From contig NC_066588.1 of NCBI RefSeq assembly GCF_905475345.1, forward strand, positions 6,030,001-6,094,000: 64,000 nucleotides of DNA, in the 5' to 3' direction. Made by a program: the position numbers and the translations under genes. The notes under the pieces were generated by a model. It worked only from the letters and a program-made list of their open reading frames with translations, did not search any database and was not told the DNA's origin. Each line of letters starts with the position of its first letter. Position 1 is the stretch's first letter. This document shows, piece after piece, positions 1 through 13,834 of this stretch. The stretch is from Vespula vulgaris. Taxonomy: Eukaryota; Arthropoda; Insecta; Hymenoptera; Vespidae.

Positions 1-1233
1 AGCGTGTTAACCGATGGTTAACGCACAACTCGTATCTGAGTGACGTATCTAAAGAGTTCTATTCCCCTGAATAGCTCGCTCATAAGATTAATAGTTTGGC
101 TGAAATTTAAGGAACCTCGACGCTATCGTTAAATGCCACTTTCGAACTCTCTCGATATCTCGATTTAAGTAAATAGACATTATTTCGATGTTGTTGTTTA
201 CAAACTAAAAAATATCATACTTTATCAAAATCGATAGCTAACCAAGATAGTTCGCAAAATTTTTCGAAGCCGATTTTCGAAGCTAAAAAAAATATAAAAA
301 CGAAATAAGCGTATAGAATGAGGTTGAATAGAAATGATTATTATCATCTGTCATCGGTATATGCTTACTATATATTAATTGTTCTTACTTGATAGTTTCG
401 TATCAATGTTTTAAGCAAACATTGAAGTACATGAATATACATACGTATATCAACTTTTCGCAGTTTACCATATCTAGAACGCTTTTCTGGCCGTCCTACA
501 GCTCAACGGAGAAAGGCCCGTCAAAATGCATCGGCGTTTCTGGACGAGCATGTACCCCACGGACGTTTCATCGCGTTCTAGCGCGCGAGGCATGGACGTG
601 ACAGAATACTCGGTGGTGCTCTTGTCCTCTCCCTTCCTCCCCATCCTCCTCTTCCTCACTCACCGATGAGAACCACGCGTTTTCCAAGCGACGTGTGTGC
701 CTTCCAGCGAAGTACGAGCCGGTTTTATGTTTGTTGTACTTCACCGATGATGACGGTAAAAATAAACAAACAAAAAAAAGAACACATTCGGGATAGAAAT
801 TTTCAAATCCAGCGAACGAATTCGTTGCAAAAAAGTCGAAAAACACAATCACACTGTTAATCAAATTTTTGTTCCTTTTTTTTTTATTTCCTTCCTTTTG
901 TGTTTCTTTTTTTTCTATTCCTCTTTGTCTTTTTTTTTCGAATAATTCGTCGAATAGAAACATTCAGCCAAATAATAACGTGAACGTTGCCGTCTTCTTC
1001 ATCGATTGGACATTAACGTTTGAATCCTTGGAGGATCGTCGACATAGTTACGTGACTGAGAGGGTGCGGAGAAAATCAACGTCATTTTAATAAAGACAGT
1101 AGGAAGATTTTAATCCGAATGAATTTAATTTAACACTAGACGCCAAAATTTTCACACTTCGGTCGATTAAGTGATCGGAGAGTATCTCGAAGATGACACG
1201 TAGATTCTTCTTCTTCTTTTTCATTTTCTTTTA

Positions 1234-1237
<4 letters not shown>

Positions 1238-1280
<43 letters not shown>
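1238..1280. repeat. (CT)n microsatellite
   Basis: A pure CT run directly visible, followed by an interrupted CT stretch. The flanks from 1 to 1237 are AT-rich spacer without a recognisable gene. Confidence 0.95.
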
Positions 1281-1283
<3 letters not shown>

Positions 1284-1804
1284 AAATTCTCTCTCTGTCT
1301 TTCTTATTCGATGAAAAGACAACATAGTGGCAATTTCTTAGTATTTACGAAAGTTTGATCAACGTCATTAAAATCTAATCAAATAATTTTCAAATAAAAG
1401 AAATAAAAGGAAAAAGATAATAATAACAATAATAATACGAAAAGAATCGAATTGAGAATTCATGAAAAAAATTTCTCTTCTAAAAATACAAAAGATTAAA
1501 AATCCGAATACTATATTAAATTGAACTCCGCTACTGATATATAGAACTACCTCTAGATTTCGTGTACAACATACAAGGGGTTGTGTACGTCTCAGCGAAT
1601 AGAGAAAATCGCGTGGTGTCTCATCTTTGCTCGTGATCACGGTTCTCGGTCGTTCGTCGGTTTCCGTGTCAAGGCAAGACGGATGCCAACGAAGAAAAAC
1701 GACAACGCGTTTCTCGACGTTGTCCCTCGGCAAAAGCGTAGTCACGTTCGCGTTGTCGGCCCTGCAAACGGGGCAAACTCGTGGCGACCTTATTTTCTCG
1801 CGTT

Positions 1805-2009
1805 CTTCCTTCTCTCTTTCTTTCTTTCTCTCTTTCTCTCTTTCTCTCTTTCTCTCTATTTCTCTCTTTCTCTTCTGGTTCTCTCTCCCTTGGCGTTTCA
1901 CTATTGATTCTGTTGGAAACACAAGGACGAAAGGGAGAGATAGTATAGCAAGGTTGATGGTGGAGGTAATGTTAAGGAATGGTGTGGAGAGTCGAAAGAT
2001 GAAGAAAGT

Positions 2010-2056
<47 letters not shown>

Positions 2057-2059
2057 GGA
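1805..2059. repeat. CT-rich tract facing a GA-rich tract
   Basis: A TTTCTCTC-type pyrimidine tract at 1805-1874 is followed about 135 bp later by a GA-rich purine tract at 2010-2059. The two arms are complementary and could pair in RNA or single-stranded DNA. Confidence 0.85.
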
Positions 2060-2148
2060 GCTTGGGTGCCCCAGTTGCCCGCCACTAATGTCTCCTCATA
2101 CTAACTACCTTCTTATCCTCTCTTACTCCCAAGACTCGAACCATTCTC

Positions 2149-2153
<5 letters not shown>

Positions 2154-2199
<46 letters not shown>

Positions 2200-2209
2200 C
2201 TCTCTCTTC
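2154..2209. repeat. (CT)n microsatellite
   Basis: A CT run with two TATC interruptions near its right end. Confidence 0.95.
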
Positions 2210-2979
2210 TTATTTCGTATCCCACGTTCACCATCGGGCTGAGTCGAGAAAACCTGCGGCGGTTAAGATAAAATAGCTTGGAAGTGGACACTTTTGTCCT
2301 GAGGCCAGGCTAGATTTTTCTCTTATAGAAGAAAAGGACTCGAGTATAACACAGTTGGATATATCGATTAATTTCTTTTTTTTTCTCTTTTTTTCCTTTC
2401 TTTCTTATTAATAATAACCAACGGCAAAAATAATTCTTTCTAAAAAAGAACTCCTAAGAGAAAAAGAACAATCGTATTACAATTCATAATATGATTTCGA
2501 AATAGGACTGTATCCTGTTTCATTTTCCTATAATAATCTCTTAAAAATTGCAGATAGGAAAAGTAAGTATAATCTATGTTCGTTATCGTGTAATCGCTTC
2601 TAACATCACACCGTGAGCTCGATAGTTTCGTAAAGCGAGCCAACGTAGAGAACCGCTTCTCGCAGGCGATACGACTTTAATAAAGCCGCGCAAAATTTAT
2701 AATTGGATATAGGATGCGTTTCGAGGAGAGGCCACTCACGTTAGCCCGGGCTGGTCCGTTCCGAGGGTCGAATAATAATTGATATCTACTACGTGACCAA
2801 ACTACGTTCTCGTTGGTAGCTCGGCTTGGCTCGACCGACCTACTTTCCGTCTCAATGCGCATCACGCAGGAAGCCGCGCGCGCGATTTTACAAAAGCAAT
2901 TGTTCCAAGCTTAGCTTACGTCCTTTTGCAACGTTGAATGCCTTAATAATGGTCAACGTTACCATTCTACGTGTTTTCC

Positions 2980-2982
<3 letters not shown>

Positions 2983-3062
<80 letters not shown>

Positions 3063-3064
3063 TT
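2983..3064. repeat. Compound (CT)n(TTTC)n microsatellite
   Basis: About 50 bp of pure CT passes directly into about 32 bp of TTTC, suggesting slippage after a single-base change. Confidence 0.95.
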
Positions 3065-3822
3065 ACACGTGTGTACGCATAACACACAATATTTTTACTC
3101 CGTCTATCAGCCAGTTTTGTTTTTCAGTTTTTCGGGTATGCATGTACATATTTATACACATATCCTATACGAGTTGAAAAATGATTACGTACAAACCACA
3201 CTGGCTAGCAATGTTTTTCTCTCTACCTTTTTATTATTGTTTTTTCTTTCTATGTGTATATTATAGCCAGAGGCAAGAAATACAATATAACAGAGACATT
3301 CTATTGGTTTATCCGAAACATTGTAATTTACGGATGTCTAGTAAATCATATTACATATATACAAAAATATATACACATTACATATATCTTGCAAGTCCCT
3401 TTGAGGGGCATTAAACCTCGATAAGCTCAACGAGTGAATCCTTATATGATATTTTATGTCTACGAGTTCTCAACGATGATGACGTATACACGAAGTTGTC
3501 GGCATCGTGTAGATGGTCGTTCTTTCTCTCTCTCTCTCTTTCTTTTTCTCTTTCTCGATGTTACACGATCCATTGTACGAAGCGTAAAAGGAGGACACGT
3601 CCTCGTACTCGAAGATCGAAACTGGAAAATAGAGACAGCTTTGCCTCAGAGAATGAATGCTCTCCGATGCTCCCCTTTCTGTGTTTCTCAATCGTTATCC
3701 AAGAGAGTGGCACGAATCGTGGAGAGAGGACCGAACAATTACCGCTTGAAAATCCTCACGAAATAAGGTCACCATTGCAATATCCTATAAACGTTCCATA
3801 TCCTTTTTCTTTTTTCTATTTA

Positions 3823-3826
<4 letters not shown>

Positions 3827-3879
<53 letters not shown>

Positions 3880-3925
3880 TTCTCTCTTTCTCTGTCTCTC
3901 TCTCTCTCTCTTTCCCTTTCTTTCG
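3827..3925. repeat. Interrupted (CT)n tract
   Basis: About 100 bp of nearly uninterrupted CT/TTTCTC pyrimidine sequence, the main reason for the long Ser-Leu frames here. Confidence 0.95.
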
Positions 3926-4536
3926 GCATTTCTTTTTATCTCACTTTTTCTTCTTGTTCGTCTTCTATTTTTACTCTTTCGACGATCGTCTTGCTCATAG
4001 CAAGTTTTCTTCGTCTCTCCGAGAACGATATTGCCGTTGCTTTTTTCCAATGTTCATCGTTTTATCATTGAACGGAGCAATAGCTTTTAGAGAGAATATT
4101 TTTCAAGAATATTTTACTGTTCAATCGTATGCCGTATAATCTTTCCCACGTGCAACTCACGAACGTTCGTTCGTTTCATATTTCTCATATCCATATCTTT
4201 TCCTCACCTCCCATCACTTCCGTTTCATCCACCGACCTTCGCCTATTTTTTCTTTTTCTTTTCTTTTTAACCTCGTAGCTCGACTAAAGTCAGTTAAACG
4301 TAAACGAAGTATCAATGAATCCAAGCGATCTAATTTTGCCGGAGTAAAACTTTTTTTCTGCAACGAGCATAACAAATATATATACATACTTTTTCTCTTT
4401 CTCTCTCTCTCTTTCTCTACTTTACATCGTCCATAGTCGATCGATGAACGCGATTAATTCGATTAGAGTGGACGACCATGTTTCTCCTCTCTGACTTATC
4501 GCAAACGTACAACCTAACATCGAAATATTTGAGAGA

Positions 4537-4576
<40 letters not shown>
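4537..4576. repeat. (ACG)n trinucleotide repeat
   Basis: About 13 pure ACG units. On the two strands the frames read as poly-Arg, poly-Val and similar runs, so open frames across it are artefacts. Confidence 0.95.
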
Positions 4577-4986
4577 TTCGAACTCCTCCTCTCCGTAAGT
4601 CCAATTAACAAACAAACCAATTTAATTAGCATTATCAATCCAATTTCCGTGCCGTCATTGGAACTAATATCGGAGACAGCAGCGAGGCTTTCCAATGTAT
4701 GTATGTTCGTAATGTACGCGCGATATTGGACCGAAGCAGAGACAGGGTAGACAGGGCATGTAGTAATTCTGTAATATTGTGGGTGTCGGTGGTTAGCCTT
4801 AGGGGATGGGCAAACAATGACGTTCGACCACAGCGCTTCGATTGCCTTACTGCCGTCATGCTCGACTGATTACGATGAAAGCTCGCTCGCTCGTTCGTTC
4901 GCTCCCGGAATTATTTAGATCTCGGCATTGTCCCCCACCCTTTTCCCAGTTATTTACAATCGGAATTATTTAGACCCTCTTTATTA

Positions 4987-4990
<4 letters not shown>

Positions 4991-5029
<39 letters not shown>

Positions 5030-5154
5030 CTATCTATCTATCTATCTCCCTATCTCTATCTGTCTTTATCTCTCTTACTCATTCACTAGGCTTTACCAGA
5101 CCTTTGTTACTACTACTACTATTACTACCACTACTACTACTATTATAACTACTA
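4991..5154. repeat. CT, TATC and CTA repeats in series
   Basis: Pure CT at 4991-5028, TATC units to about 5048, then an imperfect CTA/ACT array at 5108-5154. Three repeat types lie within 165 bp. Confidence 0.9.
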
Positions 5155-5559
5155 AGTGCCTTCTCTTACTTTCGAATATTATACGAGAAGGCAGCTAATT
5201 ACAAGACGACGACGCGTAAATAAGTAAACGATTCCTCCAATTGCAAGTACACCGTCGTCTTTCTACGCTCTGCTGACCTACAATCTTCAAGGAGGAAGAC
5301 TAATCTCGACTGAGTGTACGAGCTAACTAAACGAGACAACCTTCCTTCGTTTCTTCTTATTAACTTTCTTATGCTCTTTTCTTTATTACTTTCAATTCTT
5401 GTTTTACATTTTTTTTTCTACTTTCAAAAGATCTCTGTCTTTATCGTATGAAATAAATTTAGTTAGGTCGGAATAGGTGAGAATGGCGGAACTATGAGAG
5501 ATACAATAACTCGCTCGTACGATTTCTAATTAGTTTTGTACATTCTGATAGCTTCACCA

Positions 5560-6388
5560 CGGAGAGGTCTAATAAACGCACTGTCGGCGAAACGACCACG
5601 TCCATAACACTGCAAACGCACGAAAATCACGTCGTTGTAAGCTATAATTATTCATAGTGGCGAAACTTGTTAAGCCCGTTATATTTTTATCCTTCGATAT
5701 ATCTACATCGAAGCGGTGGCCGGTTGGCATGATTTATGTATGCGCGTTTATTCGACCGGAACGATATTAAATACATCATTGATGGGATTAACTCGTTACC
5801 TCCACGCTATTTAATCTCGACGTTACGATAATTAACCGGACAACGTTGACGATGGGTTGCTGCTCACTTTTGCATGATTATCGATGCATTTTTGCTTTTT
5901 TTTTTATTTTTATTTATTTATTTTCATTTTTCTTTTTTTTTTTTTTTGTTAACGACTCGATATCGTGATGATACTTTTGTTATTAAACTACGTGCAAGAT
6001 AAAATCTCAAAAATTACAGCATATTCTTGATTAATTGCTAATAGAACCGTCGATGTTTTATTTTTTTTTATATTACTTTTGCGTGTGTTGTATAGAAACA
6101 CATGCTCACACACATATGTACGAGTAGGTTAAAACGTGTGGGCGTTTAACTATTGTGTACTCTACTACGCCTACGTAGCAAAGTGGGAGCGGTGAACACG
6201 AGACACACCGCATTACAAACATTTGCGACCCTTCGCTCTACCCTGTCTATGCATATTTGTTGATAATTTAGCATTGACCAACAATAAGAACTAATAACTC
6301 ATATGCGAATGCTATTCTAACGAGCGTCGATCCCACGTTTATTGGGTCCGATTAAATTAATGCGTAGCTATAATCCATTACATACATA

Positions 6389-6390
<2 letters not shown>
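5560..6390. other. Repeat-poor complex block, possible regulatory DNA
   Basis: This stretch has no convincing ORF. Apart from two T-rich tracts near 5895-5948 and 6060, it is complex sequence. Visible words include GGGATTAA near 5788, several TAAT cores, TTTATG and TTTATT words, and ATGCATATTTGTTGAT near 6250. These resemble homeodomain, POU and Forkhead binding words, which also occur by chance in AT-rich DNA. Function is inference only. Confidence 0.25.

Positions 6391-6392
<2 letters not shown>

Positions 6393-6428
<36 letters not shown>
6393..6428. repeat. (TA)n microsatellite
   Basis: A pure TA run. From 6429 to 7100 the flank is AT-rich and holds only chance frames. Confidence 0.95.
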
Positions 6429-6435
<7 letters not shown>

Positions 6436-7098
6436 GTATTATGTTGTATATAGTCGAACGAGTGTAAAATCGAAAATATTCAAACAAATTGTTTACCATC
6501 GAGATTATTCGATAACGAAACACTTCTCGTTGAGATAGACATAAATCAAGCTATAAAACATTTCCAAACGAATTAAACAAGAGAAACGTAAAATATTTAA
6601 ACGAATTTGAATGAAACGATATTATCGAAATTTCTAGAATAACGACACCTTTAGCGGATTAAGCTTGATACATTGGTTATTTTTCAAACGTTCGTTTTTT
6701 TTTATGTTTCGATTACGATCGTATAATATAGAGAAGAAAAACAGCTTGACAAATAATGACACCTTTTCGTTTTCCTATCACTCAATGAAAATGCGTAAAG
6801 ATCGTAACAATATTAATCTCTATTTCGACAATACTGGAAAACAAAGTAAAATGTATTATACGAGAGAAAACTGACTCACGTTCTATTTGTATGTGCATAT
6901 AGATATATATATTATATATAGTATTGATGAACATTACGCACGGACAATTCTAAAACATGGACGGCAATATCGATATTGCGCATATTTCGGACTACGGAAT
7001 CTGAAATATTAAATTTCATTGAAATCCATGCGGGTAAAGAAAGGATAAACGAAAAGCACAATTAGCGAAACCAATACTGCTTTCGTTCTGTGGACGAA

Positions 7099-7100
<2 letters not shown>

Positions 7101-7132
<32 letters not shown>
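7101..7132. repeat. (GA)n microsatellite
   Basis: A pure GA run of about 16 units in otherwise AT-rich spacer. Nothing gene-like was seen from 7133 to 7900. Confidence 0.95.
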
Positions 7133-7136
<4 letters not shown>

Positions 7137-7907
7137 GCGCATGGCATTACACTCGAATAAACTAATTTCTACTCGTCCACGTTGGCAATTTATTGAAAAA
7201 AACGTTACCATTTTTGTTACGAGAAATACGGGGGAAAAATGAGTGAGAGGGAGTAAGGGAAAAAGAAAAAAAAGAAAGTGAGACTATCGGCGACCACGAC
7301 TTTAATTTCCTTTCGATACTTCAACGCAAGAATTTTTCTCATCTTCGGTTGATTCACTGTTATTGTATATCGAATGTTACTGAACGAATTTCAAGATCGA
7401 AGTAGTTATAAAACATAAAATGATGATATTTTCTTATATTTCATCATATTACTTATTACATTGTTATTCCGACATGCATTAACGATCGATTTCGCGATAA
7501 AATATAATATAAATTCTTTTATTAAATGATACTAAGTAAAAATAAAATAGAAATAATCGAAATAGATGATGTCTTTGAAGTGAAAAAAATCAGTAATACT
7601 GATCGATCCATTGATAAAATTTTCGAATCGAATCATCGTAACAATGATGCGTTGGACCAACGATTTGTCATTCACGCTTTTAACTACTGACCGCAACCGA
7701 TAATTTCAGAAAAGTCGGCAAATCCTATTTCACGGTAAGAAAACTTACGTCCCAGTTCTCTAAGAAATTAAGAATAAATTCTTAGAAGCGTCAACAATAA
7801 CGTTTTTACGAAGGAAAGTTGTAAATCGCTTCTTCGCGTTAGAACGAACGGCTAAGTTTCGCGACGAGTTTAGCGCGATTATTTATCGCGCTCGGAGAAC
7901 GCAAAGA

Positions 7908-8000
7908 AAGAGAAAAGAGAGACAGAGAGGAAGAAAGAAGAAAGAAGGAGAGAAGAAAGAAGGAAGGAAGGAAGGAAGGAAGGAAGAAAGAAAGGAAGAA
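7908..8000. repeat. GA-rich tract with (GGAA)n core
   Basis: Purine-only sequence for most of its length, with a GGAA core near 7960-7985. GGAA cores can bind ETS factors, but here it is most simply a microsatellite. From 8001 to 9010 I see only AT-rich spacer and a short GA-rich patch at 8492-8533. Confidence 0.85.
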
Positions 8001-9012
8001 TGTCGATGGAGGAACAATTTCATCGTACGTACAAGAGAAGAGAGAAACAGGACCGACCAAAAGGCCTTATAAACTAGAAACCGTACGTATATTTTAATGA
8101 GATATTCCTTGAATTTCCGGCCCTACATTTCGAACTTATATCCTACTTTCAATCTCTATTACCAACTACAAAACTCTAGAAATAGTACAACGCCTGTAAA
8201 ATATATTGTATTCCGTGACCCACTTTTCGTAAACGATTTATAAAATAAGAAACGTCTATTAAAATATTACAGATTCTTCTTTTGTTCATTCAATAATAAT
8301 ACGTCCTATCTTTATTTACGTAACATCCTGGACGAATTAAAAAAACAAAAGGTCTCTTGAATGGTTCGAAGATAAATAATTCCTTTTTTTTTTTTTTGAT
8401 ATTTTAACTCGTACGTTCGATCGCTAATAAATTTTGAATTTTTGACTCGAAATTGCGATTAATACAAATAAGAATATGTATGTGTGTGTAAGAGAAAGAG
8501 AGGAAAGAAGAAGAGAAAGAGAAAGAGAAAGGAGACTATGTAAGTTGGAAGCGTAAATGTTTGTCTAGGAGCCCTGTGCCGTGCTGAGCGACCACCCACC
8601 CGCCGAGAATTGTAGCAGAGCAGAGAGTGAAGTGTTTGGAAGGGTGAATGTCTGAGAATATGATAACTAATACATAAGCTCGGCGTCATATGATCAGACC
8701 GGCGCGACTTTCAACCTGCTCGTTCCGTTGCTACATTTTTTCTTACGTTCTAATCATATCCCTGGTAAATAACAAATCTAAACAACTCTGAATACATTGT
8801 ATAAATAATTCGAAATAATCGATTTCATTAAAAGCAATATATCGCGAGCAATATGTCAAGATATTTGAACGAGCAAAATTTGTCAATACGTATGAAGAAG
8901 ATAAAAAAAAAGAAAAAGAAAAAAAGAGATACAGAAAAATAAAATGGACGAGGAGCGGAGAACTCGACGAGTTTATCTCGATCGATCGAAAAGTATTGAA
9001 AGCTTTCTAAGA

Positions 9013-9018
9013 ACTCTC

Positions 9019-9094
<76 letters not shown>

Positions 9095-9365
9095 TCTCTT
9101 TCTATACTCAATAACTCATCGATCTCGCTCTATCTTATAAAATGTACCTACTTTTTTCCTGCGACGACAAAAACGAGGACGAGAAAGGAAAACGTCTTTT
9201 AATAATATCGACTACTCGGCAGGTGAATCGAGACCTTAGGGACTCGCTTCGAGTCGAGATGATGATCGATCGCGTCGAGTACCGTCCCGTGAAGAAGCGT
9301 CCTTTTAAATTGTCTTACTCTCTTCTTCTTCTTCTCTCTCTCTCTCTCTCTCTCTCCCCTCTCTG

Positions 9366-9411
<46 letters not shown>

Positions 9412-9420
9412 CCTCTCTCT
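9013..9420. repeat. Two long CT tracts
   Basis: CT-rich tracts at 9013-9100 and 9317-9420, the second broken by CCCCTCTCTGTATTT. The spacer between them has no recognisable gene. Confidence 0.9.
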
Positions 9421-10006
9421 CATGGAAAAAACACGGAGAGAAAAATTCCTCAAGGTTAGAAGCGTTTAACGAGAAAAAGTTTTTTCACAAGATCACCGCG
9501 CGCAGGACATTCGTCCAGTTTTCTCTCTTGGTTCTCTTTTTCCTCATGGTACTAGTGTAAAAGTTTTCGTTATCAATTCAACGAAACAAGTATATAATTT
9601 TAGCAAGCAGCAGAAACTCGCGCGGCTCGACGTTATACGAAAAGTTTCTTTTGCGGTGTGCTTTCTACTCAGTGAAAAGGAGAAGCGAAAGAACACGAAA
9701 GACGCAGCTGCTGCTCGGACGTTGCAACCCCGACCAACAATAATTTCCATTTCCCTTGATTATTTGCGAACTGTTTACGACGTAACGCCAACCGCCGCAT
9801 ACAATAACGACGAACGAGTTTCCAACCAAGTAAAAACATACACACAGCCGCAACAACAATGTTACTGTTGGGGTTCATCTATACACATATCTTTACGTAG
9901 CACGTCCAGCTATTTGTTCCAATTTAGATCGTAACGTTGTTTTCCCGAGAAACCCCCATATAAATTTCCCTTTTCCCGATACGCATCGCCTACCATCCAC
10001 ACGTCA

Positions 10007-10008
<2 letters not shown>

Positions 10009-10041
<33 letters not shown>
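10009..10041. repeat. (CT)n microsatellite
   Basis: A pure CT run. From 10660 to 12040 the flank is AT-rich spacer without a supported gene. Confidence 0.95.
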
Positions 10042-10043
<2 letters not shown>

Positions 10044-10407
10044 TGTACGTGCAGGAAAAATTCAACGGGAACGTATTTGACGTGCGCCATGAAACTTCGA
10101 AGCCAACTTCGTCACACGAGCTTTGCCGTTGGACAGATTCGGTAGGTAGAATGACGATGAAATTTTCCCAGAGAAGACAATCACTATGTTTTGCTTGACG
10201 TTTTGCGAGTCTATTCGCTTGTCTATCACAGAGGTAAATAAATGCACACTTTTTAAAGCGTCATAAATTATTTCTTTATCGTATCTGAATACAAGTAATA
10301 ATTAACGATGTTTGAAATTTTCTCAAACTTATATAATCGAATTACTAAAACGTAGTAAAGTTTATTCTGTATCGCATTTTATCTTCGATGTCTGAAACGA
10401 AAGCGTA

Positions 10408-10653
10408 ATGTTAATGTCGTATACTAGTCAAGCTCATTCACGAACATTAGCTAAAAGTTATATTTCGTCTCGAGCTTTATCGCGAATTCATGGAAGAAGT
10501 TCGATCGGCTCGGAAAATCACGACGGTGAAAACGAGCGGGCGACGTTAGAAACTCTCGAAGAATTCGATTGGAATTCTGTAATGAGCGAAGGAGAACGAC
10601 GATGCCAGCACGGACTTCGAGAGGTAATTAAGGCCGAGTTAAGGAAGAAATAG
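10408..10653 (+). CDS. Candidate short ORF with possible splice donor
   Basis: ATG at 10408 opens 81 residues that are Ser/Arg-rich at first, then acidic, with LEEFDWNSVMSEGERR near the end and no microsatellite-derived run. A GAG|GTAATT sequence near 10620 could serve as a donor. No family is recognised, and an antisense frame overlaps it. Confidence 0.12.
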   Translation: MLMSYTSQAHSRTLAKSYISSRALSRIHGRSSIGSENHDGENERATLETLEEFDWNSVMSEGERRCQHGLREVIKAELRKK

Positions 10654-12047
10654 ATGTCGGCTCGATTCGCTGAAATTCCTCCTACGTTAACGGGATGATT
10701 TTCCTTACTACTATACGCGAGACGGCCTAATGATTGCACACGACAATATCTATTTTTCAAATAAAAGGAAAAAATATAGAAAATGAGAACATTCAGTTAA
10801 CGTTTGACTGTGATTAATAATTATTAGTGAAGATGATAAACTGAGAGATATTAAGAGGATGTTCCGATATTAGAGGTGTATCATTAATTTATTATTAAGA
10901 TATTACATGTTCATTCCCTCTGATAAAGTATATTCCTTAATTTAATAAAAAAAGATTAATTTTATCGATCAATTAGTTCTTGAAATATTTGTCCCATCAG
11001 TTCGTAAAATTCGACTTAGAACAAAACGCGTGTAATATTGCCTTTAATATTTATTGCTAATGAAGAGAGCTCGATTTAAGAGATAGACGACAGCTTATCA
11101 AGTTGTCACTTAAAAATATACTATAACTTCGCTGATTTCCAGTATTTCAAAATGTTCCTTTAACTGCGTATTCTTTATTTTATCAAGGAAATGAGAAATC
11201 TACAAAAAATATCGGTTTTTGAAAGTTTTAAACTTTGAGTACAAAAATCGTATCGAACAAAAATTCGTTTTATTCGTCGTCTCAATTTCCAAATACCGTC
11301 GATCGATTTATATCGTAAATCTATAATTTAAATTTCGCATTCGAATTAAAAAAAAAGAAAGAAGCAAAAAGTTGTACAATGTATAAAAAAATATTTCCAA
11401 TGGAATTAAAAACGAGGTACGTTGTACACAGATGAAATCTTTATGCTTCTACGACGATAATTTATATAGAATTTAAAAAGGATTCTGAGTAAGAATCGTC
11501 GAAGAGAATGAAAAAGAGGATAAGAATGAGAATGAGGAGGAGTAGGAGGAGAAGGAGTTGGAGACAACAAGGAGGACAATGCGAGTAAGCTCGAGTTGCT
11601 CGCGACAGGACACACAGCTCTAGAGTCGCAACAAGAGGCGCCCTTTGAAAATTTCTCGCGTTTCTCCAAAGAGAGAAAACGTAGAAAAGAATCTCGCGAG
11701 CAATTGCGGCCATTCACGCGCGGTGTTCCCACGAGTGAACTCTTCCCTCTGTTTCAAGCGTGTCGTCGAATTTTCCAGCCTTCAACATGATTTTCTATTC
11801 GAACGGACCGACCGAAGCGGAAGCTTACGAGGAGAAGCGACGAATGTATATGTATATATATACATATGTATGTATGTATCTATATACCTCGCGAATACGT
11901 AAAATCTCTTCGATCGCGAAAGCAGAAATTCGCAAAGTATACCGATAGGTATACATTCGTGTATGGGTGCGATGTGTATACAGAGAAAGAGAGAATATAT
12001 GTGATACGAAGAAAGCGAGAAAGAGACAGAAGGGTGTGAGAGAGTGG

Positions 12048-12175
12048 GAGAGAGAGAGAGAGAGAGAGATAGATAAATAGAGAAAAAGAGAGAAAGAAAC
12101 AAGAGAGGTAGAAAGATACAAACATATATGTATGTGTGTGTGTATATATATATGTATGTATGTATATATAGAGAT
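12048..12175. repeat. GA then TG/TA/GTAT repeats
   Basis: GA at 12048-12069, then purine-rich sequence, then TG, TA and GTAT alternation at about 12121-12170. Confidence 0.85.
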
Positions 12176-12677
12176 GAGAGATAAAGAGCACACATATATA
12201 CACGCGTTACATGTGCAAGTAAGCACACCAAATTCGAGTTTCTCGGCTTTTCCTCTAAATGTAACGTCCGCTATTTGCTATCCCACCTACTCCTTCATTT
12301 TCCACTAGCCATGGAAAAAATGTAAATACGTAGCCCAGCCGATGCGGTATCGTGAGTTTTTGTCTTCGGTGTAGATAGAAACGAATGGACCACTGTTTCT
12401 TCTTTTTGATTCCCGAACGAATAAAGTCCCTGAACGAGCTTTACTCTTTCACTCTTCTATAAATCGATGTCTTTTTTTCTTTTTCTCTTGCAAATATCCC
12501 AAGAGCAAATATTCGATTCTCTGCCAGAAACTGCCATTCGCAAATATTGAATATTAAGTAGAGAATCATTAACTCGTCTTTCAACAAAAACAAACATACA
12601 CATGACGATATGTTTAAAGTAAACTGAAGCATTGAAATCCTCGTTAATCTCGGTATAATTATCTTTCATACTTCGTT

Positions 12678-12702
12678 CCCCCCCCCCCTCTCTCTCTCTC
12701 TC
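12678..12702. repeat. Poly-C followed by (CT)n
   Basis: Eleven consecutive C residues at 12678-12688 lead directly into CT. Poly-C runs are rare in this AT-rich window. Confidence 0.9.
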
Positions 12703-13240
12703 TTTCCCTCTATTTTCTAAATCTCTTTGAAAAAGTTCGAATCGTTTAAAAAGGAAAAAAAAAAAATAAAATCGGACATACTTTTTGAAATATACATAGA
12801 ACGAATTAATTGAAAAGCGTTAATGACGGAGTAATGATCATCAGGAACGTCATAGGAATATCTCGACATTAATACGACTCGGATGCAACAGCTGCTGTTG
12901 CTATTGCAGCCGTGGTAACGAAAGAAGGTCGTCGACTTCGAAATGAACAGCTGCAGCTCGCAAAAATTAGCGAGCAACGAAAAGAGAGAGAAAGAGAGAA
13001 AGAGAGAGAGAGAAAAAGAGAGACAGAAGAGCGTTGATAAAATTCGTGAGCGAGTTCGGTACTATCAAGAGGGGAAAAGAGAAGAGAAAGGGTATGGGTG
13101 ACGATCCGTGGATTCTGAACGGAATGTTTCGAGGGAAAACGAAATACGGCTGCATTTTTTCCCAAGCTGGTTTGGAGCATCGCCATCATCGTTGAGTTCT
13201 CGATAGTGTTAGTGGCTGTGCTACTGCTGCCAGTAACAAC

Positions 13241-13263
13241 AGCGGCAGCAGCAGCAGCAGCAG
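13241..13263. repeat. (GCA)n trinucleotide repeat
   Basis: About seven GCA units, read as poly-Ala on the plus strand. It lies in GC-richer sequence between GA and CT tracts, without a recognisable protein context. Confidence 0.9.
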
Positions 13264-13764
13264 AAGAGAGATCGTCCGGCCGGATGCCGAATGAATGTAG
13301 TGGATGGAGCACGCGCGAATTTGACACATTTCCGTCGCACGAAAAACGTGCCGCACGATGGTGCCTTACCGTCGGCATATTTTCCAGTTTTTCCACGGCC
13401 GTCCAAACCGAATACCAACACGTACGCAAGCACGCGTTCTTTCTATTTCTCTCTCTCTCTCTCTCTCTTCCCCCCTCTCTCTCTTTCACACCCATTGAAA
13501 TTTTTCACTTCGTTATAATGGCTCGTTTTTTTTGTTACTATTTTTGCTTTGTCTGTCTCCCTCCCTCTCTTTCTCTCTTTTTCAAGCACACGGATGGTCG
13601 GACGCACGCGCTTTACTCTCTGTTTCGATCCTATCTATCTCTCTTTCCATCTCTCTCACTCTTTCGGTCCATCGTTTCGACCACAGACAAACAACGAGAT
13701 AGAAAGAAGAGGCCAACAAGCGCGAGCCAATGCTCCTCCTACCAACCAACCTATCTACCTACTC

Positions 13765-13767
<3 letters not shown>

Positions 13768-13832
<65 letters not shown>
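13768..13832. repeat. (CT)n microsatellite, about 32 units
   Basis: One of the longest pure CT runs in the window. Neighbouring CT patches at 13448-13484 and around 13560 extend the pyrimidine bias. Confidence 0.95.

Positions 13833-13834
<2 letters not shown>

Noticed and set aside
12869..13495. A 208-residue minus-strand frame with an alanine run
   Set aside because: The alanine run is the GCA repeat read in antisense, and both ends are GA-derived Arg-Glu or Ser-Leu sequence.
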